Part shown: positions 30,789 through 41,815 of the stretch, piece by piece
Layout of the letters: each line of letters opens with the position of its first letter
Position numbering within the stretch: position 1 is the stretch's first letter
Assembly: GCF_011745365.1 (NCBI RefSeq)
Contig: NW_024468910.1
Location: forward strand, 124,001-188,000
Source: Cryphonectria parasitica EP155
Lineage: Eukaryota > Ascomycota > Sordariomycetes > Diaporthales > Cryphonectriaceae
Direction: 5' to 3'
Length of the DNA stretch: 64,000 bases
Notes under the pieces: model-generated
What the model saw: only the letters and a program-made list of their open reading frames with translations
Databases searched by the model: none
What the model was told of the DNA's origin: nothing
Program-made: the position numbers and the translations under genes

Positions 30789-31848
30789 ATAGCAGACCGC
30801 AGCAGTTGTCGCTCCCGCACAAACACGCTTCGCCCTTTTTTGATTGTTGTGGCGGCGCCTTCGGCTCCTCCATCCCAGCCTGGGTGCAATCGTGGTACCT
30901 GATGGTCAGCTCCGTATCAGCCTTCACGGGCATGACAGTGAACACGGCGACGTGCACCTTGCCGTCGGCCCCCTCCCACTCCTCCCACCCGCAGTTCGGC
31001 TCGCCGCACGTGTGGTTGACGTAGCGCGCCTGCGAATTCACGTGCGTCGCGTCCAGCTCGCGTCCGTTGCTGAGGGCCATGCGGAAATGCGAGCTGCTCC
31101 AGTCCCCGTCCGAATCCCGCATGTCGCGCACCACGCCCTTGATCTCCCCAACGAAGATATCTTGCGGTAGATCCTCGTCGGTGCGTAGGCCGCGTCCGCG
31201 ACGCGTGTAGGTTTTGAAGACGGTGAGCTTGCGCTTTGGTGGCCTGGTGAATAGCCGATTTTGGCACCAAGAGCGACCGCAGTTGTCGTGATCGCATTCA
31301 ACACGCGTCCTGCGGTTCACGCACTCATTTTTGCTGCAGTCATCTTTGCAGCCCGTAGAGTCGCATCGGCCTGCGATGGAATATGTCCGTTTCGTGAGGG
31401 AGCGTCGGCTGCGCCGCAAAGGACTATGAGAGGCTAGGACTGCCTCTTGTTGTACCGCGCCGACGCCATAGTTGCGTGGGCTGCGCCGCAAAGGGCTCTG
31501 TTTACTCTCGACTGTCTTCAGTTGAGAGAGCTGTTTTAAGCGACGATTTTGAAATGACGACGGTACTGTGCAGGCTGGAACTGCCTCCTGTTTGATCGCG
31601 ATGTCACCATGGTCGAGGCGCCCCAAATGCTTCAGACCAAAAAGCTCTTGTATGTGTTGAAAGAACAGGGCCAATGTCACAAAAATTTCGACAATGACCA
31701 GAAGCTTAGGGCGGTCCTGTGGTGAAGGCTCTGGTATGCTGGTGCAGGCTGGGTCTACCTCTTGTTCGACTATTGTCGACGCGCAGATTATGGTGCCACC
31801 CCATGGTTCAGGCTCCGGTGAAGTTATTTCGTGTCGGCTGAGCCCCAT
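30763..31848 (-). CDS. SET-domain histone lysine methyltransferase
   Basis: The ATG at 31848 gives 361 residues; the frame stays open upstream to 31980 but without an ATG. The N-terminal half is Pro/Ser-rich with two SPLRRSxR motifs and repeated EAVPA/EAVLA segments. Then come a Cys-rich AWS-like pre-SET (CDSTGCKDDCSKNEC...CDHDNCG..WCQNR), a SET domain (RGRGLRTDEDLPQDIFVGEI, the cofactor/active-site block ARYVNHTCGEPNC, ELTIRYHD) and a post-SET zinc site (CLCGSDNCCG). The order AWS-SET-postSET is that of SET2/ASH1-type enzymes, which methylate histone H3 (often K36) using S-adenosylmethionine in the nucleus. The exact target is inference. A hydrophobic stretch near residue 60 may be an unspliced intron. 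A TRIM-like element sits 150 bp upstream. Confidence 0.8.
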   Translation of the reverse strand: MGLSRHEITSPEPEPWGGTIICASTIVEQEVDPACTSIPEPSPQDRPKLLVIVEIFVTLALFFQHIQELFGLKHLGRLDHGDIAIKQEAVPACTVPSSFQNRRLKQLSQLKTVESKQSPLRRSPRNYGVGAVQQEAVLASHSPLRRSRRSLTKRTYSIAGRCDSTGCKDDCSKNECVNRRTRVECDHDNCGRSWCQNRLFTRPPKRKLTVFKTYTRRGRGLRTDEDLPQDIFVGEIKGVVRDMRDSDGDWSSSHFRMALSNGRELDATHVNSQARYVNHTCGEPNCGWEEWEGADGKVHVAVFTVMPVKADTELTIRYHDCTQAGMEEPKAPPQQSKKGEACLCGSDNCCGLLWGPELEGP

Positions 31849-31995
31849 AGCTGAAGTTGTGGTTGTTGGAGATGCTTCCGGCAGCTTTGATCTGGATCTT
31901 GAGACGGAAATGGGTGAACAGGAGTCTTGACTTGTTGGTCTTTGTTGAAAGCAAACCACAGACAGGCCGGACGCGGTCACGTCTTGACGCGTTCA

Positions 31996-32327
31996 TGTTG
32001 GATTTAGCAAAACGGCTGTGCAGCACGCCACAACTCCACAGCACGTGTTTATATGTCAAACACGCCCCCTAAACACTGCTTTGGTAAGTGGGGATTCAAT
32101 TCGAATGCTTGACCTTCGGAAGTTCTTTGGTGGCTTGTGTAATGCTTTCTAACAGAAATTTCAATAAAACTCAGTAACCGCAAGTTAACATAATATTTCA
32201 CTTTACAACTCTTTCTTAGAGTCAACCGCGTTGGCCGTAGAGCCAATCGTACTGATAATGTGTTGGATTTAGCAAAACGGCTGCGCAGCACGCCACAACT
32301 CCACAGCACGTGTTTATATGTCCAACA
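31996..32327. mobile_element. TRIM/SMART-like miniature LTR element, 332 bp
   Basis: Two 67-bp direct repeats (31996-32062 and 32261-32327) differ at two positions. Each starts TGTTGGA and ends TCAAACA or TCCAACA, giving TG...CA ends with a short inverted repeat. They enclose 198 bp without coding potential. The whole is flanked by GTTCA at 31991-31995 and 32328-32332, a perfect 5-bp target duplication. This is the structure of terminal-repeat retrotransposons in miniature, which move with enzymes from larger elements. A primer-binding site and purine tract are not obvious. Confidence 0.8.
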
Positions 32328-32332
32328 GTTCA

Positions 32333-33056
32333 TGTATTGCCCGATTGGGGATTCCTTTATGTAGTATAGCCAATGTTTTGCGATAGAATCATCATAGCCA
32401 GTAGACCAGCCATGACAAAGTATCCATTAATAGGCAACCGATGGCATATGCACACGATGTTGGAGCGTTCCTGAGACCACCGATTCGGAATGTCCGTTGT
32501 CCAGAAGGAATTATCCGCCGGGGGCCCTGACCAACACAGGCCCCTGTCACTCCCCTGTCACGCCACTGTCACCCTCCATGCAGCTACATAGCAACGCCTT
32601 GCTGATCAACCCGCCAAACAGATTCTCGAACATCTTTTTCCCGAACATCCGGCGCTCCTTATTTGCCGATTGACGCGTCGTGGCTTGACAATGAGTTCGC
32701 GTCCGTCGCCATATCAATGTTATCTAATTCCCGTCTTGAGCACTCGATCAACAACACCTAGAACCTGCCTTCGACTGTTCGACAAAGGATTTAGAGGGGG
32801 GAAGGATGATGCAAACACCGCCTAAGGAAAGGGGGGTGTGACAGATATTTCACCCAGGAAACAAGATTACACGTACTGTTACGAGGCCTAGGCACCTTTG
32901 GCGGCGTTGGACAAATACATATAAGATCTGTGTCGCGAGCTGGGACATCACATTCAGGAGCTGGGCCTATCTGATTGGCTCACCTGGATCCACAGGCTCC
33001 AGTGCTCGGTCTATATAACGGCACTGCTCTTTTTAACGTTTCCTTCTCTTTTCTAT
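32333..33056. other. No gene seen
   Basis: Intergenic; contains short GC-rich repeats of the type cccctgtcac near 32545-32575. Confidence 0.45.
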
Positions 33057-33114
33057 TCAGAAGATAGTCCAAATGTACACACGTTTGTCCTCACCAACGT
33101 TCGCCCTGCTCGTC

Positions 33115-33784
33115 TCAATCTGTAACAGAAGCTGACGAGGCCGAACTGGGCGGAGTGTGACCAGATATCGGGGAGTGCAGGCGCAGCTGCTCGCCAGCCT
33201 GAGGCGGGCTGGCCTCGTCTGCGTTGATAGACCGGGCACGTTTCCTGGTCAGGCGGCTCTCTACTGGCGAGAGGGTGTAAACAGGAGGTCCTGATGGAGG
33301 TGGAGGTGGCGATCTGTTCTCGTCTACTGGCGTATTTGAAGAAGAAGAGACAGGATGCTGCTGCTGCTGCTGCTGCTGCTGCTGATATTCTGAGTGCCGC
33401 CTGGCAAGGGCATCTCTAGATCTTATTAACATAGCATGAAGCTAATGGGCGAATAGACAGACAGAGAAGGAGGAGGTAGTGTGCAAGACATGGATGGCCC
33501 TGATGAGTTGGAAGCTATGTCTGTCATTTTAGAAGGGGAGAGGAGGTTGGGAATGGAACGCCCTGGCCAGCGAGCCAAGCTAATAGAGGGGGGTGGGGAG
33601 CGGACCCTGATGACAATGGCAAGTAGCGGAAGATGTGTGTAGGTGTGGTGGTTGTGGACGTGGGTATTTTCTCTTCCTCCCTCTCTATCTCTGCCAGGAA
33701 TGTCATTGCAAATTTCGTATTACTCTTCTGCCTGGTAGATAGCATCACTGCTAGTAGCGTCTGATACCATTTGTGTCTTGCCAA
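33115..33784 (-). CDS. Hypothetical protein with poly-Gln and Pro tracts
   Basis: A 105-residue frame at 33115-33432 carries a run of nine Gln (CAG repeats at about 33357-33383), Ser/Pro-rich linkers and SRLTRKRARS, a likely basic nuclear signal. An upstream frame at 33524-33784 could be an earlier exon: a possible 3' splice site (gttaat...ctag) lies near 33420. This may be the tail of a decayed gene related in style to those at 21659 and 36680. Support is weak. Confidence 0.25.
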
Positions 33785-34908
33785 AACGACTGATTCATCT
33801 AATTCGCACAGAGTGTCACTGTTATGACCCGTGGTCCAGGCATAAACTATATGTACGGTTGGAAGGAATATTCGAACAGCGAGTTCGAATATCTGCTGAT
33901 CTTTTGATCTATGTACTGTACAGTCACGCTACAGGATTTGAACCGCCCCAGGTCTACTAGCTGTGAGGGCCCTGACAACTTAAATAACTCATAGTGACAG
34001 CGCTAATTAGCACTAATATCTAACTATCCTGCAGATATCCAGCAACAACTTTCCCATGTGTCACCGAAGCTAGTAGCATTGGTACAGTCGGCCAGAGTGC
34101 TCCGGCCTTGCAAAGATGCGTTGCATAAAAGCCCATCTTGGTGCAAAGAGCGAAAAGTCGCAAAGACACGATCCTCCCGTCCAAATCCTCAGCAATCTCG
34201 TTGCAGTACCCGCTTACAGCAATTGGCCGTCGACTCTTTCCTCTCAGACTGGTATGCACGCCACAACCAGCCTTTCAATTTTCTCACTGTCTTCTTTGCC
34301 AAATCCCAATTCAGATTTTGCTTATAGGTTCTGTTATAATCTAATTGCTGGTGATTTGGTTTAGATTTCAATAACCGCCGAACTTCTCATTGGAGCTGGG
34401 CGCTCTGATATATCTCCCAGAAAGCTATTAGAGAACGGTTCTTTTTAAGCTGTAGAAGCTGGCTGGGGCAATAAGTTGACTGGAATAACTAATAAGTTTT
34501 ATAGGTTCAGTGTAGATGAGATGAAGACTTACTCAATGTAATATTCTGAGCTGTAATGCAGGGCAAAGGTTGCATACGCTTAAGGATTTAGGAAACTAAA
34601 GGGGTTTCGAAGATGTTTACGGAATTAGGGATATGATAGGATTATATAGCATATAGCGGCAGCGGAGAAATATTGAGGAGAACCGCCGAGGAGCGGCTAC
34701 GGGGCTGTTGAAGCGTATGCAGATTTTAGCTTCTATAGTAGGAGTCAACAAGCATAGTATATACCTTACAGAGTCATTATTGGAAAGATAAGAATTGAAA
34801 CGGTTTGGATTATAGTAAGAAAGCTTCTTATATTTGCAGAAGAACACTGGGAGAGCTATGGATCATGGTGTGCAAGTGCCAATGCATCCCAGATTGATAC
34901 ACTTCCTG
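33785..34908. other. No gene seen
   Basis: Short AT-rich frames only. Confidence 0.45.
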
Positions 34909-36236
34909 CTAACCAGCGAACTCCCAAAAATCATAGTAACAGGCATCTCGGGCGGGCAGTACGTATCCGTGTGGCAGCCCCGTCTTGAGGCTGCTGCCGG
35001 CCTTGGCGAGGCCAAAGTCAGACAGCTTGATGTGCAGGGCGTTGCGGCCGGGATCGCGGTGCTGCACGAGGATGTTGGCCGGCTTGATGTCGCGGTGGGC
35101 GACCGGCGCAGGCCGCCCGTGGAGGTACATGATGGCCGACGCGCTCTGGTGGAGGATTACTACGCACTCCTCGTATGAGAAGGGGGCGGCCTGGTGCTGG
35201 TCCTCGAGGTTTCCGAGCGGCATGTACTCCAGGAACAGGCGGGGCAGCGGCGTGGTGTCGAAGAAGCAGAGCCGGACGATGTAGCTCTGCGATTGGGAGA
35301 TATGTCAGCGCGCGCGGCCTCTCTCGGGAGAGAGGAGGGGGGGGGGGGGACCCTCATCTTTCTCTGGCTTACATTCGTACATTCGAGATCCTCCGCATAA
35401 TGTCGATCTCGTTCTGCCAGTCCTCCTTCTTGTATCTCCCCGCTAAGGGCTGCTTGCAGGCATACTCCTCCCCCGTGCTAACATTCCACCGCCGGCTCAC
35501 CACCCCGAATCCGCCGCAGCCGATCAGCCCTTTGTGGAGGAGGATAGGATTCTGGACAGGAGTCTGTGCCCCGCTATTACGCTCTGTCTCGGGGCCGCTC
35601 TGGAGGCCGAGTCCGTGCAGGAGGTCCTGCGGGCTTGCCGCACCCCGACAGAACCGCTCGACCCTGTCGGCGTAGGCAGATGTCGTTATGTCGTGGCGGG
35701 CCACAATGATGCGGAATTTGAGGCAGTCATCCAGTTCCACGATAAACGTCTTGGTCTCATTGATAGTATGGAACCCGTCGAGGATCCAGTCGAAGCTGCT
35801 GCGTACCTTGTCTCCCTGGTCGTTATATATCACCTTGGTTCCTCGCATAGAGCCGAGATCCCGTACAATCAGGCGCGAGTATTTGTCAGGGAAGCTGTTC
35901 TTATATGTTAGCGCGAAATGCCGCCTGCTGATACCAATTATGCCGGGCAAGATGACGTCGCAGGTATTGCTATCTGTCCCGAATACAAGGCCCGAGGATG
36001 TCCGCGGGACATCGCTGAACCGCACTTCAAGGTAGGGGAAAGGCGTCGAGGCTGCTGCTATCTTCTAGGAGCTCTGTCGACTCTCGGCTGCTGCGGCGGC
36101 GCGGCGCGGCTTCGTGCTGCTGCTTTGGGAATCTTGCAGGTACATGTCGCGAGCTAGACTCGATCGCATTCTGCGCATAATAAAGCCTTTTGTCCTGGTG
36201 AGGATAGATCTGGGCAATTAGGTCGGTGTCCGCCAT
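34909..36236 (-). pseudogene. FHA-domain Ser/Thr protein kinase, frameshifted
   Basis: From ATG 36236 (gccatggc context) comes an N-terminal tail, then an FHA domain (VRFSDVPRTSSGLVFGTDSN, GISRRHFALTY, RLIVRDLGSMRGTKV), then a kinase. The glycine loop is GCGGFGVV, the Lys is in YACKQ, an intron with a poly-C tract sits at about 35290-35395, the catalytic loop is HRDIKPANILV, and DFG is DFGLAKAG. FHA binds phosphothreonine, so the protein would resemble Rad53/Dun1-type kinases in layout. Two breaks show: an extra base in a C4 run (plus 36035-36038) before the FHA domain, and another in a G4 run (34978-34981) after DFG. Correcting the second puts a CxTDTYCPPE (APE) motif back in frame. The C-lobe beyond APE is absent. 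Real decay and base-calling error are both possible. Confidence 0.75.
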
Positions 36237-36679
36237 GGCTGCAGGACTTCTCCTCTGCAGGAAAGAATGGAGGAGGGAGGGGATGACGACCAGCAGCAGT
36301 AGAGTAGCAGCAGCATCAAGGCAGACATACATCCTGCGTATTATAGCCGTTTCTGCGCCGCAGAGGAGAGGGGAGGGGGGCCAGAGACGCCCAGCGCACC
36401 ACCAGCAGCGCATATCCAATGAAGCCACTCTTACCCCACAGGCAACCTCATAAGGCCGAGGGAGCACTCACAACAGGTACTTGATCCATGTCTGCGACAA
36501 TATGGCAGGCTAGTGTACCCTCTGTGTGTGCGTGCTTCTGCAGTGCATTCCGGGGCTGTTTACGTCCGAGGTTGGAGAAAGGGGGGGGGGGGAGCCTGGG
36601 CCCGCAGCGGGCAGCTGACTCAGTGGGCTTCTCGGCCGCTCCCCTAGGGCCCAGCAGCAACGCGTCCCCTCCCTAAATT
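36237..36679. promoter_or_regulatory. Shared divergent upstream region
   Basis: 443 bp lie between the two divergent start codons (FHA-kinase minus, family gene plus). There are GC-rich stretches and a G10 run near 36583, with no clear TATA box. Co-regulation is inference from spacing. Confidence 0.3.
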
Positions 36680-38856
36680 ATGCCTGCCCCCGCGCCTCCT
36701 CCTTCCCTTCTGTCCTCCGTCCTCCTCGCTCTCTTTTCTCTGGCTTTACAGACCAACACCATAACCACCTCTGACCCTATATCACAAAAGCTTTTTGCCT
36801 GCGACATCGCTGCGTACAGTGATGCCGAGCTCGATCGGTATCTGGAAGGACAGCGTCTCTCCAGCGGCGTGAGGCTCGTCGAGGTCGAGGACCCCGAGAA
36901 CCTGCCGGGAAGCTTCATCCAGCGGCTGAGGTAACGACCCGCCCTACTGCACCCTCCCTCTCTCTCTCTCTCTCTCACCCTCTACAGCTTCCCTCCCTAC
37001 CTCCCCTCTGCTGTCCGCTGACACACCAGGCCAGAGATCGGGCACAACACACCAGCAATGCGGCACAGTCCTGCCCGGTCGACCCTGCCCAGCTCTCGGC
37101 GCGGCTGCTCGACATCTCTTCCGACAACACTACATCGTCGCGTCCCCGCCGCCCGCCGCCCGACCCCGAGAGCCCTAACCGCACCCTGATGCCCACACCC
37201 CGAGATGAGCGCGAGAGGCAGGACTACATGGACCTTGTCCAGGAGGGCGGCCGTCCTCTCTACGCCATTGACCTGATCAACAAGGTTGCTGAAAACCCGT
37301 CTTCATACGAGCATCTGTTGCAGCCCTAGCAACAAAACATGTCCTCGGATACCTTTAGTAACTGGTCTACTTTTTGCCAGCAGCTGGAAACTTGGCGGGA
37401 GTTCCGCTGCTAGCAACACCTCAACAGGGGCTACCGCGCTAGCTCGATCCCTCCTATGGGAGAACTACTGGCATGGTATGCTGCAGTATTCTAACTACTT
37501 CGATCGAAAGTTCCGACGCCCGTTCCAGACCTATACGGAAGCAATATGGGAGCTCCTCGCCAGTTATAGCTTCGTCCGGCCGTTCGAGTTCCACGACGAT
37601 CCCACACAGCAAGACAGGCTGACCACCTGGATCGAGTACCTCGGCTACCACTGCTAGCTGCACTACGTACGCACTGTCCGTGTTAAGCAGCGGCAGCCAG
37701 GGTACGACGCGGCATGGGAGACGCTCGTGCGCTCGGGCATGCTGAGGCCGTTCGAGACCGAGGAGTATATATGCGAGTTCAAATCTGTGTTTCAGCGCCA
37801 GCACGAAGAAGACCAGGCTGCGCAAGCTCTCAGATCAGCCAGGTCGGCTGCTGAAGATGTTCCGAGGCGGGCGCGCGGGGACAGCAGCAGCTCTCGCCAC
37901 ACCTCGGCAGCGCGCATGCAGAGAATGGAGGCGGCCAGGTCGAGGCTCGAAGCAGCAGAAGAGGCATTAGCGCTGATCAAGAGGCGGAACGACCTTATTG
38001 GGGAATTCAAGAGAGCGACAGAGGATTACTGTATAGAAAAGAGAGAGATGGGGCATGATCGTATCCGGATGCAATGGGTCCTGGACCAAGTCCCGCTCGT
38101 CGAGGCTGAGCTGAACGGCGCTAGGCCTGCGGGCGGGACCGGTCTAGCTGCTGCTGCTGCTGCTGCTCCTGCTGCTTGCGGCACAAAGAGGCGACTCGGA
38201 ACCACGACGACCACGACGACGATGGCGACGACGAGGCTGCGTATGACCAAACGACCAAGAGACAGAGACGGGAAAGGATCAAAAGGCAGAAACGAGATGC
38301 TGGCGAGCCTGGCCCGACGCCAGGAGCGAGACCAAAGCGCAGCCGAGAGGATGCTGCTGATAACAGACTGTCCCTCAAGCGGCTAAAACGCCGCAGCGGC
38401 GACGGCGACAGCCTGGGCTCGCATGGGGAGATGGCCGGCGGTGCTGGCACGGGTGCAGCTGGGGGCCCTCAGGGGCCGGAGGCTGTCGAGGCCGGCTACG
38501 AACACGCCGCAGGAGCGATAGAAAGGCCAGCTCCGAAGGGGAGCAAGCACCCCAGCGGTCATCCACAGCAGACAGGGAGCCCGAGACACGCCTCTCGGCC
38601 CCGGACGACCAGCCAGCTGCCCCGCCGCAGTGCTCGGATTGCCGCCCGCCGGGAGGCGCTGCAGGCTGCTCCCGCTCCACCCAGCGCCTCCCGAGGCCCA
38701 CCCCAAGGCTCGCGCCGGAGGCTGGCGCAGGCACCACCAGCGCCTACAGCAGCCGCAGGGGGCCGCCAAGACCACCGTGCGAGGCTTCCGCCGACCAAGA
38801 CCAGGAGGCAGGGCGCAAGAGGGGGTGGCAGGCGTGCCGCAGCAGAGGTCAGGTGA
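36680..38856 (+). pseudogene. Lineage-specific coiled-coil/RRSxRIA family gene, copy 2
   Basis: Exon 1 (36680-36930) holds CDIAAYSDAELDRYLE and ends FIQRLR. A 104-nt pyrimidine-rich intron (36931-37034) leads to RDRAQHTSNAAQ and a long conserved region. Three TAG codons (37327, 37411, 37655) sit where Trp is expected from the flanking pattern: TGG-to-TAG each time. A frame change falls between 37413 and 37460, and another near 38190, after a GCT repeat and before the acidic DDHDDDGDDEAAYD tail. The rest gives a coiled coil (SRLEAAEEALALIKRRNDL), a basic region and PRRSARIAARREALQ. It is related to the gene at 5229-14152 but longer. The function is unknown. Confidence 0.65.
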
Positions 38857-39913
38857 ATACGAGAAAACCAATGAGATATGGAACAAGGGGGAGAGAAATA
38901 TAGTGAACCAGAACTCGGGCGCTGTGTGCATTAAAAATACATCTGAGCAGTAGGGGCGCTGTTGACCAAGACATGCCTGTGCAGAGATGCAACAACAGAC
39001 AGAGGCCAATGTGGCATAGGGTCAAGGTGAAATATCTGCTCTATACCTGTCCAGGTGGCCCAAAAACAGAAAGGCCTGAGTCCACTTGTTTCCAAGGAGG
39101 GGCTCGCCCTGGACCTCGAAGATTTTCTGTGCAAAGAACCTTAGTTCTGAGTGGCTTGGTGGAAGCCTTAGGCTTTGCTGGAGGAGGATCCATTCAACTA
39201 GCTTTCTTTCTTGAGCAATGGAGAGTCTCTGATTATGATATTATCAAAGATGGAAATTGAGGAAATAAATTGGCGCTCTCAAGAAAGCGGATCTTTTGAG
39301 CAGCAGATGCGGTTTGTGAGCTGCTGATATCGGAGCCATGGATGACAGTGCGGATATAGATGTTATAGAAATGGTAGGTAGGATTCAGATTCTGGGCTCT
39401 TCTATGGACGGATATATGTGCGATAAACTACTTATGTATAAATATAAAATTGCAGTGTAAATATTTTTAGGGAGGTGGTGATTTAAGTTTTCAAACTGCC
39501 ACAGCGCCAAGGTCATTATTGGCATGATATAACTGAGAGACTCGAGCCTACCCTCGAGCCTTGTCCTTTCGAAATTCCTTCCGCCACCACTATCACCATA
39601 GGCATCGCAATTATCATCGGTCTCACTGTCCACAATCGTTCTCGACTAGCTCGCTGCCATTCCCTTGCCTGCCACCCCCTCCGCACTGTTGGGCATCTAG
39701 CGCCCTTTATAAAGCTTTTAACGCCCGCTATCAAGCTTCCCGCGCGCGCCATTGGGATTCCGGAATCCTACTCGAATTTGAATAACTTTTATAAGTTCGA
39801 GATCTTGTGAGATATATGCCGCTTCGATTAGAAATATATATATTCATAAATATATAATTAGTTTTTATATAAAAATTTTATTTAATAAGTTATTATATAT
39901 TTTATAATATGCA
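38857..39913. other. No intact gene; pogo scrap and AT-rich DNA
   Basis: At 39125-39230 a stretch (ctgagtggcttggtggaagcc) resembles part of the pogo transposase gene at about 44910-44990, so a decayed relative is likely. From 39785 to 39913 the sequence is almost pure A/T. Confidence 0.4.
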
Positions 39914-40105
39914 TGTAATGAGCACTGCAGTAATCCGAAGATTCCTAAGTACTGATTGGGTTTATGCTAGCAAGAGCGATATCGAAGTATCAAGTCTTTG
40001 AATACGGAAACGTCCAAGTCCTGATAATCAATGTAGGTGTTCACTGCCTTTGGAGCTACTCAGTACGTAAGACTGAATACTTAGATTGACAACTGAAGAG
40101 CTATG
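39914..40105 (+). repeat. LTR-like repeat, copy 3 (left part)
   Basis: Begins tgtaatgagcactgcag, in the same order of landmarks as the copies at 15037 and 18980. It is interrupted after ctgaagagctatg by a LINE and resumes at 41680. Confidence 0.65.
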
Positions 40106-41030
40106 GCACAGAATTTCAAGGCCTGGCTGGGAAGCCGGCGCCACTCGGACATCACTGTCTTCACAGAGGGATCCAAGGGGACGGAGGGAGTAGGCTATGG
40201 CTTTGCTATCTACAAAGGGCTGGGCAGCGAGGCACTACAGAAAGGCCTTGGCTCTCTTCATGCCACCGCAGCAGTATACGATGCAGAGGCAGTCGGGGCC
40301 TGGCGCGGACTGGAGGCTGCCATAGAGATAGCCAAGCCGGAAAGCCCTATTACAGTCTGCCTGGATAATACATCAGTTATTACCGGGCTGCATGGAAGGC
40401 CAGGGGACTCCTCACAATGGGCCTTTCTCTCCTTCCAGAACAGAATGGACACAAGGAGAGCGCCTATTTCAGTCAAATGGTCCCCAGGGCATCTGGGCAT
40501 TGCTGGGAATGAAATGGCGGATAGTCTAGCAAAGGCAGGGCAGTCAGGTCCAGCTGATAGCAAGGCTGGCCCGACGATCTCGGGCCTCAAAAGCCACTGC
40601 CGCGATATGCTGCAGGCTTTCAGAACCAAGGACTGGGCTCGAACCGAGAAGGGCCTCTCGAAATGGTACAAGTCCTGACGGCTCGAGCCAGAAACGTCCT
40701 GCCCGGCCGAGCTCAATCTTGACCGCCGCACCCTCCACCAATTCCTAGCTACAAGAACTGGGCATGGAGACTTCGAGTGGTACCACGAGGCTTTCCGGCA
40801 CGAAGACGCAGCATTGCACTGCAAGTGTGGGCGGGCTCGCACCCAAGACCATTTAGTGAACTGCCGGCTCGTCCGGCGGTCCTTCTCGAGGTGGCCCTGG
40901 CCTGGCAAACGTCCGAGACGCTTACCAGAGACGCCAGGAGAGAAACGGCAGTACCTGGAGGACCTGATGCATCAGCCAGAGGCCTTCCGCCGCTTTGTTG
41001 AGGTAACAAGGTTCTATGAGCGGTGCTGCC
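40106..41030 (+). pseudogene. LINE RNase H and zinc-knuckle region
   Basis: The frame to 40678 has an RNase HI domain: FTEGSK (a Glu where TDGS is usual), YDAEAVGAWRGLEAA, CLDNTSVI, and WSPGHLGIAGNEMADSLAKAG. A TGA (CGA expected) at 40676-40678 interrupts it. The same frame continues with ALHCKCGRARTQDHLVNC, the CxC...H...C knuckle of Tad-clade LINEs. RNase H removes the RNA strand during retrotransposition. The reverse transcriptase part is missing. Confidence 0.75.
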
Positions 41031-41664
41031 CTCCTGGGATAGTTACCACGAACAAGCGGGCTGAGGGCCCACAGAGAGCTGTCGGCAGGGTCCCTCGGGT
41101 CCCTGAGGGAGTGAGGGAGCGGCTCCGAAGAGTGGACTCGGACCTGGCTGGAGCGCAGAACCCGGAGGACCAGGGGCTGCAGGAGGAGGACTTGGAGGGG
41201 GGCGGGTGGGGAGCGAGGAGGGTGAGAGCGATAATGAGGATGAAGAGGAAGGGTGAAAGTAGCGATGGAGGCGATAGGGACGGTAGAAGGAGGCAAGGAT
41301 GAGGGGAGGAAGAGGAGGAAAGGAAAGGAAAGGAAAAAAAAAATTACCATCTCGTCTTAGACGACATACTTCCGCGCCTACCGGCGACACGACACTCAGC
41401 CCATGCTTTAGACATTCGAGGCTATGCCTTATTTCCTTTTCCTAGTTACTGCTTGCATACGGAGGCGAGGGAGGGACCGAACAGACGGCAATGCCGTCGC
41501 TGTCACTGGACTTTGAATCGCTGGATAGGTAAAGGTCTGTGTATAGTATATATATAGAGACTCTAGCCTAGCTCAGCGCGCCTTATACCCCTCGGGAGGT
41601 CTGGAAAGGATAGCTACGCTTCCTTTCCCTCTAGCGTCAAATAACACAAACAAACAAACAAACA
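41031..41664 (+). other. LINE 3' region
   Basis: Purine-rich ORF tail followed by untranslated sequence and the (caaa)n tail. Open antisense frames here are composition artefacts. Confidence 0.5.
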
Positions 41665-41679
41665 AACTGAAGAGCTATG

Positions 41680-41815
41680 TACAAAGATCTATCTACTGGT
41701 GATAATGACTGTGATTATATATCCTGCTCTTCAGTATAGCTCTGGGGATCTGAGAGCAGATCCGCAGATCCTGCCTCCATCATAACTCTAACTCTAGGTT
41801 ATGTAGTCCTAGTCC
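41680..41815 (+). repeat. LTR-like repeat, copy 3 (right part)
   Basis: Continues from the LINE with tctatctactggtgataatg, then agctctggggatctgagagcagatcc and aactctaactctagg, matching 19160-19345 of copy 2. The right end is approximate. Confidence 0.65.

Larger units (their letters stand above)
40106..41664 (+). mobile_element. 5'-truncated LINE (Tad/I-like) insertion
   Basis: 1,559 bp sit within an LTR-like repeat, flanked by a perfect 15-bp duplication, aactgaagagctatg (40091-40105 and 41665-41679). The insert ends in a (caaa)n tail (41647-41664), as target-primed reverse transcription leaves. It keeps only the 3' end of the LINE: the RNase H domain and the Cys/His knuckle. The start codon of its RNase H frame is supplied by the target DNA. 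Confidence 0.85.

Noticed and set aside
40103..40678. A host RNase H gene
   Set aside because: It is the 3' end of a LINE with target duplication and tail; its ATG belongs to the target repeat.
40922..41390. Minus Pro/Leu-rich ORFs over the LINE tail
   Set aside because: Products of a purine-rich plus strand; no coding signal.
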